Source of the DNA: Candidatus Paracaedibacteraceae bacterium
GTDB lineage: Bacteria > Pseudomonadota > Alphaproteobacteria > UBA6184
Reading direction: 5' to 3'
DNA: 64,000 nt
NCBI GenBank assembly: GCA_024236035.1
Contig: JACKLG010000004.1
Location: forward strand, 1-64,000
Positions 16,518 to 25,499 of the stretch are shown one piece after another. Numbering within the stretch: the first letter of the stretch is position 1; each line of letters starts with the position of its first letter. The notes beneath the pieces were generated by a model that saw nothing but the letters and a program-made list of their open reading frames with translations, did not search any database and was not told where the DNA came from. The position numbers were made by a program, and so were the translations under genes.

Positions 16518-17669
16518 ATGCAATCACGTTTAAATCTTACTGTTACTGCTGGTTTTGCCATGTTTGCCATGTTTTTTGGATCTGGAAATTTAGTTTTTCC
16601 TTTGGCGATAGGCGCAGAAACAACCCACCAAGCCATGCCTGCAATTATTGGACTTGCTTTAACGGGCGTGTGTATTCCCTTTTTAGGATTGTTATCTATG
16701 ATTTTGTTTAAGGGGGATAGGCAAGGCGCGTTTAGTTATATAGGCAAATGGCCCGCTTTATTTTTAACATTTGCTATGTTGTCGTTAATGGGACCTTTTG
16801 GGGTTGCTGCGCGTTGTATTATTGTTGCGTATGGGGGTATTTCTCAACTATTTCCTTTTATTTCTCTTGAAGTATTTGGTGTGGTATGGGCAATAATTTC
16901 AGGTTTGGTTATTTTGCGCCAAGGTGGATGGATCACTTTGATTGGTCGATACTTGACACCTGTGCTTCTTTTAAGTCTTCTTGTGATTATTATTGCGGGC
17001 CTTTGGTATGCGCCACTAACTGAAGAGAGTAATTTAACTGGGGCTGAGGCTTTTAGTGTGGGGCTGGATCAAGGGTATCAGACAATGGATTTATTGGCGG
17101 CCTTTTTCTTTTCTGTGACCGTGGTTAATTATTTAAATAAAGCTTTGGTTGGGCAAAATACAACGAAGATTTTAAAAATGAGTTTAGCATCATCGTTTGT
17201 GGGGGCTGGTCTTTTAACCCTTATATATATCGGTTTTGTTATGTTGGGAGCTGCTTATTCGAATGAGTTATTACCCATAGCGGCCGAGCAACGGTTAACA
17301 TTTATTGCCCAACAAACATTGGGCAGCACAGCAATGATAATAGTCGCGACAGCCATTGCTTTAGCATGCTTAACCACCTTTATTGTTTTAATTGTGTTGT
17401 TTGCAGAATTTTTAACGAATGAGGTTAGCTGTAAAAAAATACCTTATAAATGGTCTGTCGTTATAACGCTTTGCATAAGTTATACAGTTTCTTTGTTGGG
17501 GTTTACTGCTTTGGCCGCATGGATAGGACAAGCTTTGCAGATAGCGTATCCTGCGTTAATTGCGTTTTCGTTAGCGTTAATTTTATATAGGCTGACCAAA
17601 ATAAATATAATTGCTGTTGCCTTTTGGGGTGCGTTAGGGATTGCTGTGTTGGTAGATTTCTTGAATTAA
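16518..17669 (+). CDS. brnQ: Branched-chain amino-acid carrier BrnQ (LIVCS family)
   Basis: Sodium- or proton-coupled importer of leucine, isoleucine and valine in the inner membrane. It is 383 residues long, somewhat shorter than the usual 420-440. The N-terminal signature is GFAMFAMFFGSGNLVFPL, and about 11-12 hydrophobic helices follow, with GGWITLIGRYLTPVLL in the middle. It is the last plus-strand gene before the long structured intergenic region; no terminator is apparent right behind it. Confidence 0.88.
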   Translation: MQSRLNLTVTAGFAMFAMFFGSGNLVFPLAIGAETTHQAMPAIIGLALTGVCIPFLGLLSMILFKGDRQGAFSYIGKWPALFLTFAMLSLMGPFGVAARCIIVAYGGISQLFPFISLEVFGVVWAIISGLVILRQGGWITLIGRYLTPVLLLSLLVIIIAGLWYAPLTEESNLTGAEAFSVGLDQGYQTMDLLAAFFFSVTVVNYLNKALVGQNTTKILKMSLASSFVGAGLLTLIYIGFVMLGAAYSNELLPIAAEQRLTFIAQQTLGSTAMIIVATAIALACLTTFIVLIVLFAEFLTNEVSCKKIPYKWSVVITLCISYTVSLLGFTALAAWIGQALQIAYPALIAFSLALILYRLTKINIIAVAFWGALGIAVLVDFLN

Positions 17670-17823
17670 ATGTTGAAATAAATATTTGGAATAATTTGGA
17701 CGCACGAATAGTGCAGGAATGAAAAAGGTCAATGGTGAAGTGAGTAGTTTTAAAGGTTAAATCATCTAATTATCCTTTAATATCCTTATGTTTACTGGTG
17801 TTTTTAGCTGTCTCCGTTCGATT

Positions 17824-18187
17824 AAAAAAGACATGACTTCCCCATCCACAGTTTTAGTCTATGACCTCTTCAATGCGAGGCCGTGCTCAGGGTGCGCATT
17901 ACCGTCACACCTCGGGAGGTACGAGTTACCGCCGTACTCGGAACTGGTCAGGTATCGCAGACCAATGAAGCGTACCGCTCTGTTTGATCAATAGAGCAGT
18001 AATTGAGTGGATGGGGAGACATGGGTAACCGTGCATTTCTAAAATGATACCTCCTTCGTCACGGATCTTTATCCACGTACACGTATTTAACCTTTGTGTA
18101 TAAGATCAAGGTATCTTTAAGCGATGCTGTTACCTGAAATGCAAAAAGACCATCCTGATAAATACAGGACGGCCTTCGTACATTCTA
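17824..18187 (-). ncRNA. Candidate structured non-coding RNA, family not identified
   Basis: CCCCATCCAC at 17840-17849 pairs perfectly with GTGGATGGGG at 18007-18016. It encloses several local hairpins: GTACG/CGTAC near 17920-17937, TGGTC 17945-17949 with GACCA 17960-17964, and GCTCT 17977-17981 with AGAGC 17993-17997. A consensus promoter on the minus strand points into it, and a six-T run on that strand (17824-17829) follows the closing helix, so I favour the minus strand; the orientation is not certain. The total length of about 360 bases is in the range of RNase P RNA or tmRNA. I could not find the core motifs of either, nor of SRP RNA or 6S RNA. Confidence 0.4.
18145..18176 (-). terminator. 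Minus-strand rho-independent terminator or attenuator
   Basis: On the minus strand AAGGCCGTCCTG and CAGGATGGTCTT form a 12-bp stem with two G-U pairs around a 7-base loop, followed by a T run. It would end a transcript reading out of sucB about 400 bases downstream, or act as an attenuator about 10-40 bases after the promoter at 18194-18221. Confidence 0.6.
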
Positions 18188-18193
18188 TTCTTA

Positions 18194-18221
18194 ATCATAA
18201 AAGATGATCCTAAACTGTCAA
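18194..18221 (-). promoter_or_regulatory. Strong sigma-70-like promoter on the minus strand
   Basis: Reading the minus strand, TTGACA (18221-18216) and TATGAT (18199-18194) are separated by 16 bases, close to the ideal promoter. No protein gene follows on this strand before brnQ's antisense, so it probably drives the structured RNA candidate. Confidence 0.55.
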
Positions 18222-18561
18222 GCTGTTTTTTTATGGGGTAAGTTTTTATTTGGTGATGCGCCCCCCCTGCTGTGAGGTGGTTTGGAGAGCTGTCGGGCGC
18301 TGGGGATTTAAGATTTTAACGCCAACGTTAGTGAGGTGTACTGCAGCCTGCAACGGAATTGTTTACCACCAGTGAATGTTGTGCGTTGTGAACCATATAA
18401 GTGAGTGGTTGGCTTTTGAGGACGGACTGTACCAACTGGGAAATGAGTATATATCAGGCAGCCAATACGTGGGAACCTTTTATAAAAGAAGCGTTAGTAA
18501 GCATATTAACCCTGCAGATGATACTTTGGCGTAATGTGCCTACTTTGGAGTTGGATTAGAA

Positions 18562-19725
18562 TTAAACTTGCAACAGAAGCCTTTCTGGGTCTTCTAACAT
18601 TTGTTTGATACGAACCAAGAATGTAACTGCTTCTTTTCCATCCACTAAGCGATGGTCATATGATAAAGCAACATACATCATGGGACGTATTTCTATATTA
18701 TTTTCAATGGCCACAGGACGATTTTGAATGGCGTGCATGCCTAAGATACCGCATTGGGGTGGGTTAATAATTGGTGTAGACATTAATGACCCAAAAATAC
18801 CGCCATTCGTAATGCTGAAGGTGCCGCCGGTTAGGTCGCTCATTTCCAGTTTACCTTCTTTTGCTTTTCCGCCCAGATCTGCAATTGTTTTTTCAATTTC
18901 TGCGAAGCTAAGTTCATCGCAGTTGCGGACTACGGGGACGACTAACCCTTTATCTGTGCTGACGGCTACGCCTATATCGTAATGATGTTTAAACACAATA
19001 TCTGTGCCATCGATTTCTGCGTTTAGGGCGGGTATTTCTTTTAAGGCTTGAACGCAGGCTTTAACAAAGAAAGACATAAAACCTAATTTTACACCGTGAG
19101 ATGCTTGAAAGGATTCTTGTAGACGCTTGCGTAAGTCCATAACGTGGCTCATGTCGATTTCATTAAAAGTGGTTAAAATCGCAGCGGTTTGCTGGGCTGT
19201 TTTTAACCTTTCAGCGATTTTTAAGCGAAGGCGAGACATGGGGATTCTTTCTTCGCGATCATTTGTTTCTGATGGTGCAGCTGGTACAGAAGACGGTGTT
19301 TCCATAAACTGGAGCACATCTGTTTTTGTAAGGCGACCATCCTTGCCAGTGGCTGGAATGTTTGAAGCTTGTAAATTGTTTTCTGCTAGTAGCTTTTTTA
19401 CAGAAGGTGGGTTTTTATCTGTACTTGTTTGAGGCCTTACTGGTTCCGGAGTAGGTTTGAGTTCAGCCGTTTGGGTTGCAGTTTTTACCTCTCCAGCTTC
19501 CATACGGCCCAAAACGTCACCTACTTTAACAGTGGCACCCTTGTCGTAAAGGATTTCTTTTAAGATTCCAGATATCGGAGCATTGACTTCTAGTGTGACT
19601 TTATCAGTTTCGAGTTCAACCAAAAGTTGGTCTTGGGCTATGGTTTCACCGGCTTTAATGAACCATTTTCCAATGGTAGCTTCGGTTACAGATTCACCAA
19701 GAGATGGGGCCACAATATCTTTCAT
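18562..19725 (-). CDS. sucB: 2-oxoglutarate dehydrogenase E2, dihydrolipoamide succinyltransferase
   Basis: Core of the 2-oxoglutarate dehydrogenase complex; transfers the succinyl group to CoA. It starts at MKDIVAPSLGES with AAAGGAC upstream; a frame ten codons longer was rejected. The domains are a lipoyl domain with the modified lysine in ELETDKVTLEV (about residue 43), an E1/E3-binding domain (VKKLLAENNL..GKDGRLTKTDVL, about 110-150), and a catalytic domain ending in YDHRLVDGKEAV with the active-site histidine. It is 387 residues long. It lies one base after sucA. E3 (lpd) is not in the window. Confidence 0.95.
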   Translation of the reverse strand: MKDIVAPSLGESVTEATIGKWFIKAGETIAQDQLLVELETDKVTLEVNAPISGILKEILYDKGATVKVGDVLGRMEAGEVKTATQTAELKPTPEPVRPQTSTDKNPPSVKKLLAENNLQASNIPATGKDGRLTKTDVLQFMETPSSVPAAPSETNDREERIPMSRLRLKIAERLKTAQQTAAILTTFNEIDMSHVMDLRKRLQESFQASHGVKLGFMSFFVKACVQALKEIPALNAEIDGTDIVFKHHYDIGVAVSTDKGLVVPVVRNCDELSFAEIEKTIADLGGKAKEGKLEMSDLTGGTFSITNGGIFGSLMSTPIINPPQCGILGMHAIQNRPVAIENNIEIRPMMYVALSYDHRLVDGKEAVTFLVRIKQMLEDPERLLLQV

Positions 19726-19726
19726 T

Positions 19727-22486
19727 TTAAGTCCTTTTAACGTTAAGCGCTGCATTAATTATAGCGGATTGTTCGGCCTGGTGTACAGCAGTATAGCCTG
19801 TGGCGGGTGAGGCAGCAGGCGGGCGACCAATATATTCAGGAGTAATGCCGATGTCTTTTAAATTAAAATATACATGTGTCCAAGCACCCATATTTTGGGG
19901 TTCTTCTTGGCACCAGACAATTTGGGCGTTAGGATTTTTATTAAAAATAGTCTTTAATTCGTCGGATGGAAATGGGTATAGCTGTTCTATCCGAATTAAT
20001 GCTGTGTTGGCATCTGGTGCGCGTTGTTCAAATAAATCATAATAAATTTTTCCGCTGCACAGTATAATTTTTGAAGCCTTTGATGTAATATTTGCATCTT
20101 CAATTACGGGTTTAAAGTGTGTTTTTTCAGCCATGTCATTTAGCGAGGAAACAGCCAGTTTGTGACGCAATAAAGATTTAGGTGTCATCACAATTAATGG
20201 TTTGCGATTAGGGCTGTGAATTTGCCTGCGTAAGGCATGGAACATGTTGGCGGGTGTGGTTGGATTTATTACCCGAATGTTATCTTCTGCACACAGCTGT
20301 AAAAAGCGTTCTAACCGTGCGGAAGAGTGTTCTGGGCCCTGCCCTTCTAACCCATGGGGAAGAAGAAGTACTAACCCGTTGTATAAATCCCATTTTGTTT
20401 CAGCGGATGCAATGAATTGATCAATTAAAATTTGGGCGCCATTTGCGAAGTCACCAAACTGAGCTTCCCAGACAACTAACCGGTTGGGATTTGATAACGC
20501 TGCGCCATAGTCGAAGCCCATGACGCCATATTCTGACAGAACGCTGTTATATGCGCATAATGTAGATTTTGCATGGGGAACTTTGTTAATGGGGAAAACC
20601 AGTGCGTTAGTTGTTTGATCATATAAACCAACATGGCGGTGAGAAAATGTACCGCGAATACAATCTTCACCGCTGATACGAACGGGAATACCTTCCGTTA
20701 ATAAAGATCCATAGGCTAAAAGTTCACCGGTTGCCCAATCTAAATTAGTGCCGGTTTCAATCATGTGTTTGCGTGCGTTAAGTTGTCGTGCAATTTTAGA
20801 GTTTATATTAAAGTCTTGAGGTGGCGTAGAAATATGGATGCCAATTTCTTTTAATATATCCATTCTAACGCCCGTAGATGGGTTTGTCGTATCATTGTTG
20901 GGATGAATTTTTTCCCATCGTCCGGTATGAGATGTATAGTTGTTAAAGGGCCAACCTGACGTAGACACACGATCGTAAGCTTTAATTAATGCAGCTTCAT
21001 ATTCTGTGCGAATGTGTTGAGCTTTTTCCGAAGTTAATGTGTTTTTAGCAATTAACGTTTGTTCATATTGCGTTAGTAATGAGGGGTGCGTTTTAATTTT
21101 ACTGTACATGACAGGTTGAGTAAAGCCAGGTTCATCACCTTCATTATGGCCATACCGCCTGTACCCAATAAGGTCAATTACGACATCTTTTTTAAATTCT
21201 TGGCGATAGGAATAAGCCAGCCACGTTACGAAAATACATGCTTCAATATTGTCTGCGTTTACATGAAAGATGGGAGCGTTAATTGATTTTGCTAAATCGG
21301 ACGCATAATCTGTTGAGCGCAGTTCAGTAGGGTTTGCTGTAAAGCCAACTTGGTTGTTGGTAATGATGTGAATCATGCCACCCACAGAATATCCTGGTGC
21401 TTGGCTCATTAAGAAGGTTTCTGCATTGACGCCCTGCCCTGCGAACGCAGCATCCCCATGGACCAAAATGCCCAGCGTATTTGGAGCATTATCTTGTTGT
21501 TTTGCCCAGACGTTTCCCATCACTACAGGATTGATGGCTTCTAAATGGGAGGGGTTGTATAATAAGGAAACATGCAGTGGTTTATCATGCAGTATTACAT
21601 CGACACTGCCACCCACGTGATATTTTACATCACCTAAGCCTGTGTGGTTAGGATTTTGGTTCATGAATTTGGCTAATGCTTCTTCATAGGGGCGCCCTAT
21701 AACATTATACAGGGTATTAAGACGTCCACGGTGAGCCATGCCAATTACAGCGTTGCCTAATTCATCGGCGGCGGCGCGGGTTAATATATCGTGTAACATG
21801 GGTATTAATGCATCACATCCTTCGATACCAAAACGTTTTGCACCTGGAAATTTTTTAGCTAAGAAGTGTTCAAATAATTCGGTTTTAACTAACCATTCAA
21901 AAATTTCAACTTCATCATCTTCTGTTAGGGCGAATGGCGCTGTTTCAAGTCGTCGTTTGATCCAATTAACTTCTTCCATATTTGGAATATGCATATATTC
22001 GTATGCTGCGTTGCCGCAATAGACTTTTGAAAGTTGTTCTATAATTCCGCGCAACGTATCGCGCCGACCGATTTTAAACCCTTTTAAGGGAATGTCTAAA
22101 TCTGTATCTGTTAAGGTATGTGCTTTTGTGTTTAACCCTGGATGGTTTTTGGGAGGTGTTAAATTTAATGGATCTAATTGAGCCGCATAATGGCCCCAAC
22201 GTCGGTATGCATCTGCAATGTTAGAAGCCTTTAGGGACAATTCAATTTCTTTTACGTCGAGAGAGTTTGTTGTTTGTGACGGGGCAGGCTTTTTAGATTT
22301 TATATATTTAGATCCCCGAGTTAAATCTAACAGTACTGAACGTTCATTATCATTAAGTTGTTGAAAGAAGTTTTGCCATGTATCAGATACACTGGTAGGT
22401 GCGTTGATAAAACGTTTGAATTGTTCAGCAATATATAATGCATTTTCTGAATTTAAAAATGAATTTTCATGTAAAAATTGATTCAT
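19727..22486 (-). CDS. sucA: 2-oxoglutarate dehydrogenase E1 component
   Basis: Thiamine-diphosphate-dependent decarboxylase of the complex. It is 919 residues long. It shows the N-terminal E2-binding helix (NSENALYIAEQFKRF), the FGIEGCDALIPML and GMAHRGRLNTLYNV segments, the ThDP/Mg motif region around GDAAFAGQG, RRYGHNEGDEP, and the transketolase-like second half with CQEEPQNMGAW. The start overlaps the sucD stop by four bases and it is followed directly by sucB. Confidence 0.97.
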   Translation of the reverse strand: MNQFLHENSFLNSENALYIAEQFKRFINAPTSVSDTWQNFFQQLNDNERSVLLDLTRGSKYIKSKKPAPSQTTNSLDVKEIELSLKASNIADAYRRWGHYAAQLDPLNLTPPKNHPGLNTKAHTLTDTDLDIPLKGFKIGRRDTLRGIIEQLSKVYCGNAAYEYMHIPNMEEVNWIKRRLETAPFALTEDDEVEIFEWLVKTELFEHFLAKKFPGAKRFGIEGCDALIPMLHDILTRAAADELGNAVIGMAHRGRLNTLYNVIGRPYEEALAKFMNQNPNHTGLGDVKYHVGGSVDVILHDKPLHVSLLYNPSHLEAINPVVMGNVWAKQQDNAPNTLGILVHGDAAFAGQGVNAETFLMSQAPGYSVGGMIHIITNNQVGFTANPTELRSTDYASDLAKSINAPIFHVNADNIEACIFVTWLAYSYRQEFKKDVVIDLIGYRRYGHNEGDEPGFTQPVMYSKIKTHPSLLTQYEQTLIAKNTLTSEKAQHIRTEYEAALIKAYDRVSTSGWPFNNYTSHTGRWEKIHPNNDTTNPSTGVRMDILKEIGIHISTPPQDFNINSKIARQLNARKHMIETGTNLDWATGELLAYGSLLTEGIPVRISGEDCIRGTFSHRHVGLYDQTTNALVFPINKVPHAKSTLCAYNSVLSEYGVMGFDYGAALSNPNRLVVWEAQFGDFANGAQILIDQFIASAETKWDLYNGLVLLLPHGLEGQGPEHSSARLERFLQLCAEDNIRVINPTTPANMFHALRRQIHSPNRKPLIVMTPKSLLRHKLAVSSLNDMAEKTHFKPVIEDANITSKASKIILCSGKIYYDLFEQRAPDANTALIRIEQLYPFPSDELKTIFNKNPNAQIVWCQEEPQNMGAWTHVYFNLKDIGITPEYIGRPPAASPATGYTAVHQAEQSAIINAALNVKRT

Positions 22487-23358
22487 AATTTTAAAATGTC
22501 TTTAACTTTTTGTCCAATGTCTGCAGGAGAATTTACCATGTGAACACCTGCAGATGATAAGTATGTTGTTTTTCCAGCAGCTGTATCATTGCTGTTGGAT
22601 ATAATTGCCCCTGCGTGCCCCATGCGTCTGCCGGGTGGTGCTGTTTGACCTGCTATAAATCCGATAACAGGTTTTTTATTTGGATGATTACGAATAAAGT
22701 CAGCTGCAGCAGTTTCTTCTGATCCACCAATTTCACCAATCATTACCACAGCATCGGTATCTGGGTCATCAAAAAATAATGATATTACGTCTGTAAATGT
22801 CATGCCATGAATGGGGTCCCCACCAATACCCACACAGGTGGATTGTCCAAGGCCCAGTTTTGTAAGTTGATCTACGGCTTCATAGGTTAAAGTTCCTGAG
22901 CGTGAAACAATACCAATGCGCCCTGATTTATGAATGAACCCTGGCATGATACCAATTTTACAGGCGTCGGGTGTAATGATTCCTGGACAGTTAGGACCAA
23001 TTAAACGGCTGTTAGAATTTTTTAAGGCTGTATATACGACAAGCATATCTTGAATGGGAATACCTTCTGTAATGCATACAATTAAAGGAATATTTGCATC
23101 GATGGCTTCTAAAATAGCATCTGCTGCATAGGGAGCGGGCACATAAATAACCGTTGCGTCTGCGTGGGTTTTTTCTTTTGCTTCGGCCACTGTATCAAAT
23201 ACAGGTAAGCCAAGATGAGTCGTACCCCCCTTACCTGGCGTAACGCCCCCCACCATTTGTGTGCCATATTTAATGGCTTGTTCGCTGTGAAACGTTCCTT
23301 GCGATCCTGTAAAGCCCTGACAAATTACCCGTGTATTTTTGTTAATTAAAATTGCCAT
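22483..23358 (-). CDS. sucD: Succinyl-CoA ligase alpha subunit
   Basis: Interconverts succinyl-CoA and succinate with substrate-level phosphorylation. It is 291 residues long. It has the CoA-binding Rossmann domain (CQGFTGSQGTFHSEQAI, GGVTPGKGG), the IGPNCPGIITP segment, and the phosphohistidine in GRRMGHAGAI near residue 245. It lies three bases after sucC and overlaps sucA by four bases. Confidence 0.97.
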   Translation of the reverse strand: MAILINKNTRVICQGFTGSQGTFHSEQAIKYGTQMVGGVTPGKGGTTHLGLPVFDTVAEAKEKTHADATVIYVPAPYAADAILEAIDANIPLIVCITEGIPIQDMLVVYTALKNSNSRLIGPNCPGIITPDACKIGIMPGFIHKSGRIGIVSRSGTLTYEAVDQLTKLGLGQSTCVGIGGDPIHGMTFTDVISLFFDDPDTDAVVMIGEIGGSEETAAADFIRNHPNKKPVIGFIAGQTAPPGRRMGHAGAIISNSNDTAAGKTTYLSSAGVHMVNSPADIGQKVKDILKL

Positions 23359-23361
23359 GAT

Positions 23362-24525
23362 TTATCCTTTGACTGCCTGTACGATGGATTGGGCGGCATC
23401 GTTAAATGAATCGATGGTTTGTATATTTAGATTTGATTGGGATAAAATTTGTTTTCCAAGGTCTACGTTTGTGCCCTGTAACCGCACCACAATTGGAACT
23501 TGAATTTTAATTTCTTTAGCTGCATCCACAATGCCCATTGCAATGACATCACATCGCATGATTCCCCCGAATATATTAACCAAGATACCTTTAACGGAGG
23601 TGTCAGATAAAATAAGTTTAAACGCCGCTTGAATTTTTTCTTTTGTGGCGCCACCACCCACATCCAGAAAGTTTGCAGGTTCACCGCCATGTAATTTTAT
23701 AAGATCCATGGTGGCCATAGCCAACCCTGCCCCATTTACCATGCAGCCAATGTTACCATCCAAGGCAATATAATTTAAATCGTATTTTGACGCTTCAATT
23801 TCTTGGGGGGCTTCTTCGGTTAAGTCGCGAAGGGCTGCAATATCAGGGTGACGAAACAAGGCGTTATCATCAAATGAAATTTTTGCATCTAAGGGGATTA
23901 ACGCACCTTCTTTAGTAATGACTAGCGGATTGATTTCCAACATGGATAAATCTTTTTCTACAAATAAGGTGTACAGTTTTTTGCACAATGTGGTGATACC
24001 GTCTTTAGCATTTATGGGAAATTTTAAGCCCGCTGCTATTTGGCGTCCATGATATGGGTGAAATCCTGTGTGTGGATTAATATGTACTTTAATAATTTTC
24101 TCAGGCTGTGTTTCAGCCACCTCTTCAATATCCATTCCTCCTTCGGTGGATGCGATGATCGTGATGTTGGAGGTAATACGGTCAATGAGTAAGCTGAGGT
24201 AAAGTTCTTGTGCAATATCAACGCCAGGTTCAATATATACGCGCTGAACTTTTTTTCCAGCTGGCCCGGTTTGTTTGGTGATTAAGGTCATGCCTAACAT
24301 AGTTTTAGCATGTTCGGATGCTTCGGCAGGTGTTTTCGCAATTTTTACACCCCCGCCTTTGCCACGGCCGCCTGCATGGATTTGCGCTTTTATTACATAT
24401 ATTGGAGTATTTAATTCATTAATGGCAGGGTCTATTTCATTCACGTTATATATGGTTTTTCCCACTGGTATTTCGATACCATATTGACGTATTAAGTCCT
24501 TTGCTTGATGTTCGTGAATGTTCAT
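23362..24525 (-). CDS. sucC: Succinyl-CoA ligase beta subunit
   Basis: Nucleotide-binding subunit of succinyl-CoA synthetase. It is 387 residues long. It has an N-terminal ATP-grasp domain (NIHEHQAKDLIRQYG, KAQIHAGGRGKGGGVK), LEINPLVITKEG, GNIGCMVNGAGLAMATMD, and a C-terminal FGGIMRCDVIA / VVRLQGTNVDLGK. The preceding gene is mdh, six bases away. Confidence 0.97.
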   Translation of the reverse strand: MNIHEHQAKDLIRQYGIEIPVGKTIYNVNEIDPAINELNTPIYVIKAQIHAGGRGKGGGVKIAKTPAEASEHAKTMLGMTLITKQTGPAGKKVQRVYIEPGVDIAQELYLSLLIDRITSNITIIASTEGGMDIEEVAETQPEKIIKVHINPHTGFHPYHGRQIAAGLKFPINAKDGITTLCKKLYTLFVEKDLSMLEINPLVITKEGALIPLDAKISFDDNALFRHPDIAALRDLTEEAPQEIEASKYDLNYIALDGNIGCMVNGAGLAMATMDLIKLHGGEPANFLDVGGGATKEKIQAAFKLILSDTSVKGILVNIFGGIMRCDVIAMGIVDAAKEIKIQVPIVVRLQGTNVDLGKQILSQSNLNIQTIDSFNDAAQSIVQAVKG

Positions 24526-24531
24526 AGCATC

Positions 24532-25482
24532 CTATATTTTTTTCATTGCGGCCATTAGTTCTTTAACTGCAGCGATAGATTTTTGAAAGTTTTCTTGTTC
24601 TGTGCTGGTTAAAGGAATTTCGATAATTTCTTCTACGCCATTTGTGCCAATAATAATGGGCACGCCCACATAAAGACCATTTAAACCATATTTACCATCC
24701 ACATAAGCTGCACAGGGGAAAATTTGACGTTGGTTTTTTAAATAGGATTCTGCCATGGCCACGGCTGCAGCTGCTGGTGCGTAGAAAGCAGATCCGGTTT
24801 TTAGGAGGGATACAATTTCTGCCCCACCATTACGTGTGCGTTCAATAATTTTATTTAATGTGTCTTCAGAAAGCATACCCATTTGAATCAGCGTGGTTAA
24901 GGGAATACCTGATACAGTGGAAGAACCCACAACAGGCACCATAGTATCGCCATGTCCACCCAATACAAAGGCAGTAACTTGTTCAACAGACACATTTAAA
25001 GCTTCGGCCAAGAAATGACGGAAACGTGCAGAGTCTAAAACGCCAGCCATTCCTATTACGTGCGTATGGGGAAGACCTGAGGCGGATTGGAATCGGGCGA
25101 CCATTGCGTCTAATGGGTTGGTTACCACAATTACAAATGCGCTGGGTGAATATTTTTTTACAGCAGCACCAATTTCATCCATTACTTTTGCATTAATTGA
25201 TAATAGATCGTCCCTACTCATTCCGGGTTTTCTGGGGCTGCCAGCGGTAATAATAATTACATCAGAATTTTCAATGTCACTTAGATTGTTTGTGCCCTGC
25301 ACTTTAGCAGTGCATTTTTCTATGGCTAAGGCATGTGAAATATCTAATGCTTTACCTTGAGGGATGTCTGGTGCGATGTCATATATTAGAATGTCGCCTA
25401 ATTCTTTTTGACCGCATAAAGAAGCAATGGTGCCGCCTATGTTACCAGAACCAATTAAAGTAATTTTTTTTCTGATGGTCAT
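24532..25482 (-). CDS. mdh: Malate dehydrogenase (NAD), LDH-like type
   Basis: Oxidises malate to oxaloacetate. It is 316 residues long. The NAD-binding GSGNIGGTIA is at the N-terminus, followed by TAGSPRKPGMSRDDLL, VTNPLDAM, and the catalytic histidine in FVLGGHGDTMVP. It belongs to the lactate-dehydrogenase-like MDH group common in alphaproteobacteria. It is first in the conserved mdh-sucCDAB TCA block; the upstream gap to the esterase is only 17 bases, so the block may be read from further upstream. Confidence 0.96.
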   Translation of the reverse strand: MTIRKKITLIGSGNIGGTIASLCGQKELGDILIYDIAPDIPQGKALDISHALAIEKCTAKVQGTNNLSDIENSDVIIITAGSPRKPGMSRDDLLSINAKVMDEIGAAVKKYSPSAFVIVVTNPLDAMVARFQSASGLPHTHVIGMAGVLDSARFRHFLAEALNVSVEQVTAFVLGGHGDTMVPVVGSSTVSGIPLTTLIQMGMLSEDTLNKIIERTRNGGAEIVSLLKTGSAFYAPAAAAVAMAESYLKNQRQIFPCAAYVDGKYGLNGLYVGVPIIIGTNGVEEIIEIPLTSTEQENFQKSIAAVKELMAAMKKI

Positions 25483-25499
25483 TATTTAACTTTCTAAAT

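Larger units (their letters stand above)
17670..18561. other. 892-base gene-free, structured, locally GC-rich region
   Basis: It lies between the convergent 3' ends of brnQ and sucB. No convincing protein gene is seen. The longest candidates are a 68-codon frame over the structured block and a 52-codon frame at 18376-18534 (starting MLCVVNHISEW, ending NPADDTLA) without a ribosome site. By hand count, 49 of 80 bases at 17871-17950 are G or C, far above the AT-rich neighbours. It holds a block closed by a 10-bp helix (17840-18016), a strong minus-strand promoter (18194-18221), a minus-strand terminator hairpin (18145-18176) and a further hairpin pairing GCGCCC 18258-18263 with GGGCGC 18295-18300. 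Confidence 0.7.

Noticed and set aside
17788..17994. 68-codon plus-strand frame inside the structured intergenic block
   Set aside because: It overlaps several hairpins and has no ribosome site or recognisable protein pattern; base pairing explains the sequence better.
18376..18534. tmRNA-like tag ending ADDTLA-stop
   Set aside because: A short tag-like ending was considered, but no tRNA-like acceptor, T-loop or standard 5' tmRNA segment could be found around it.
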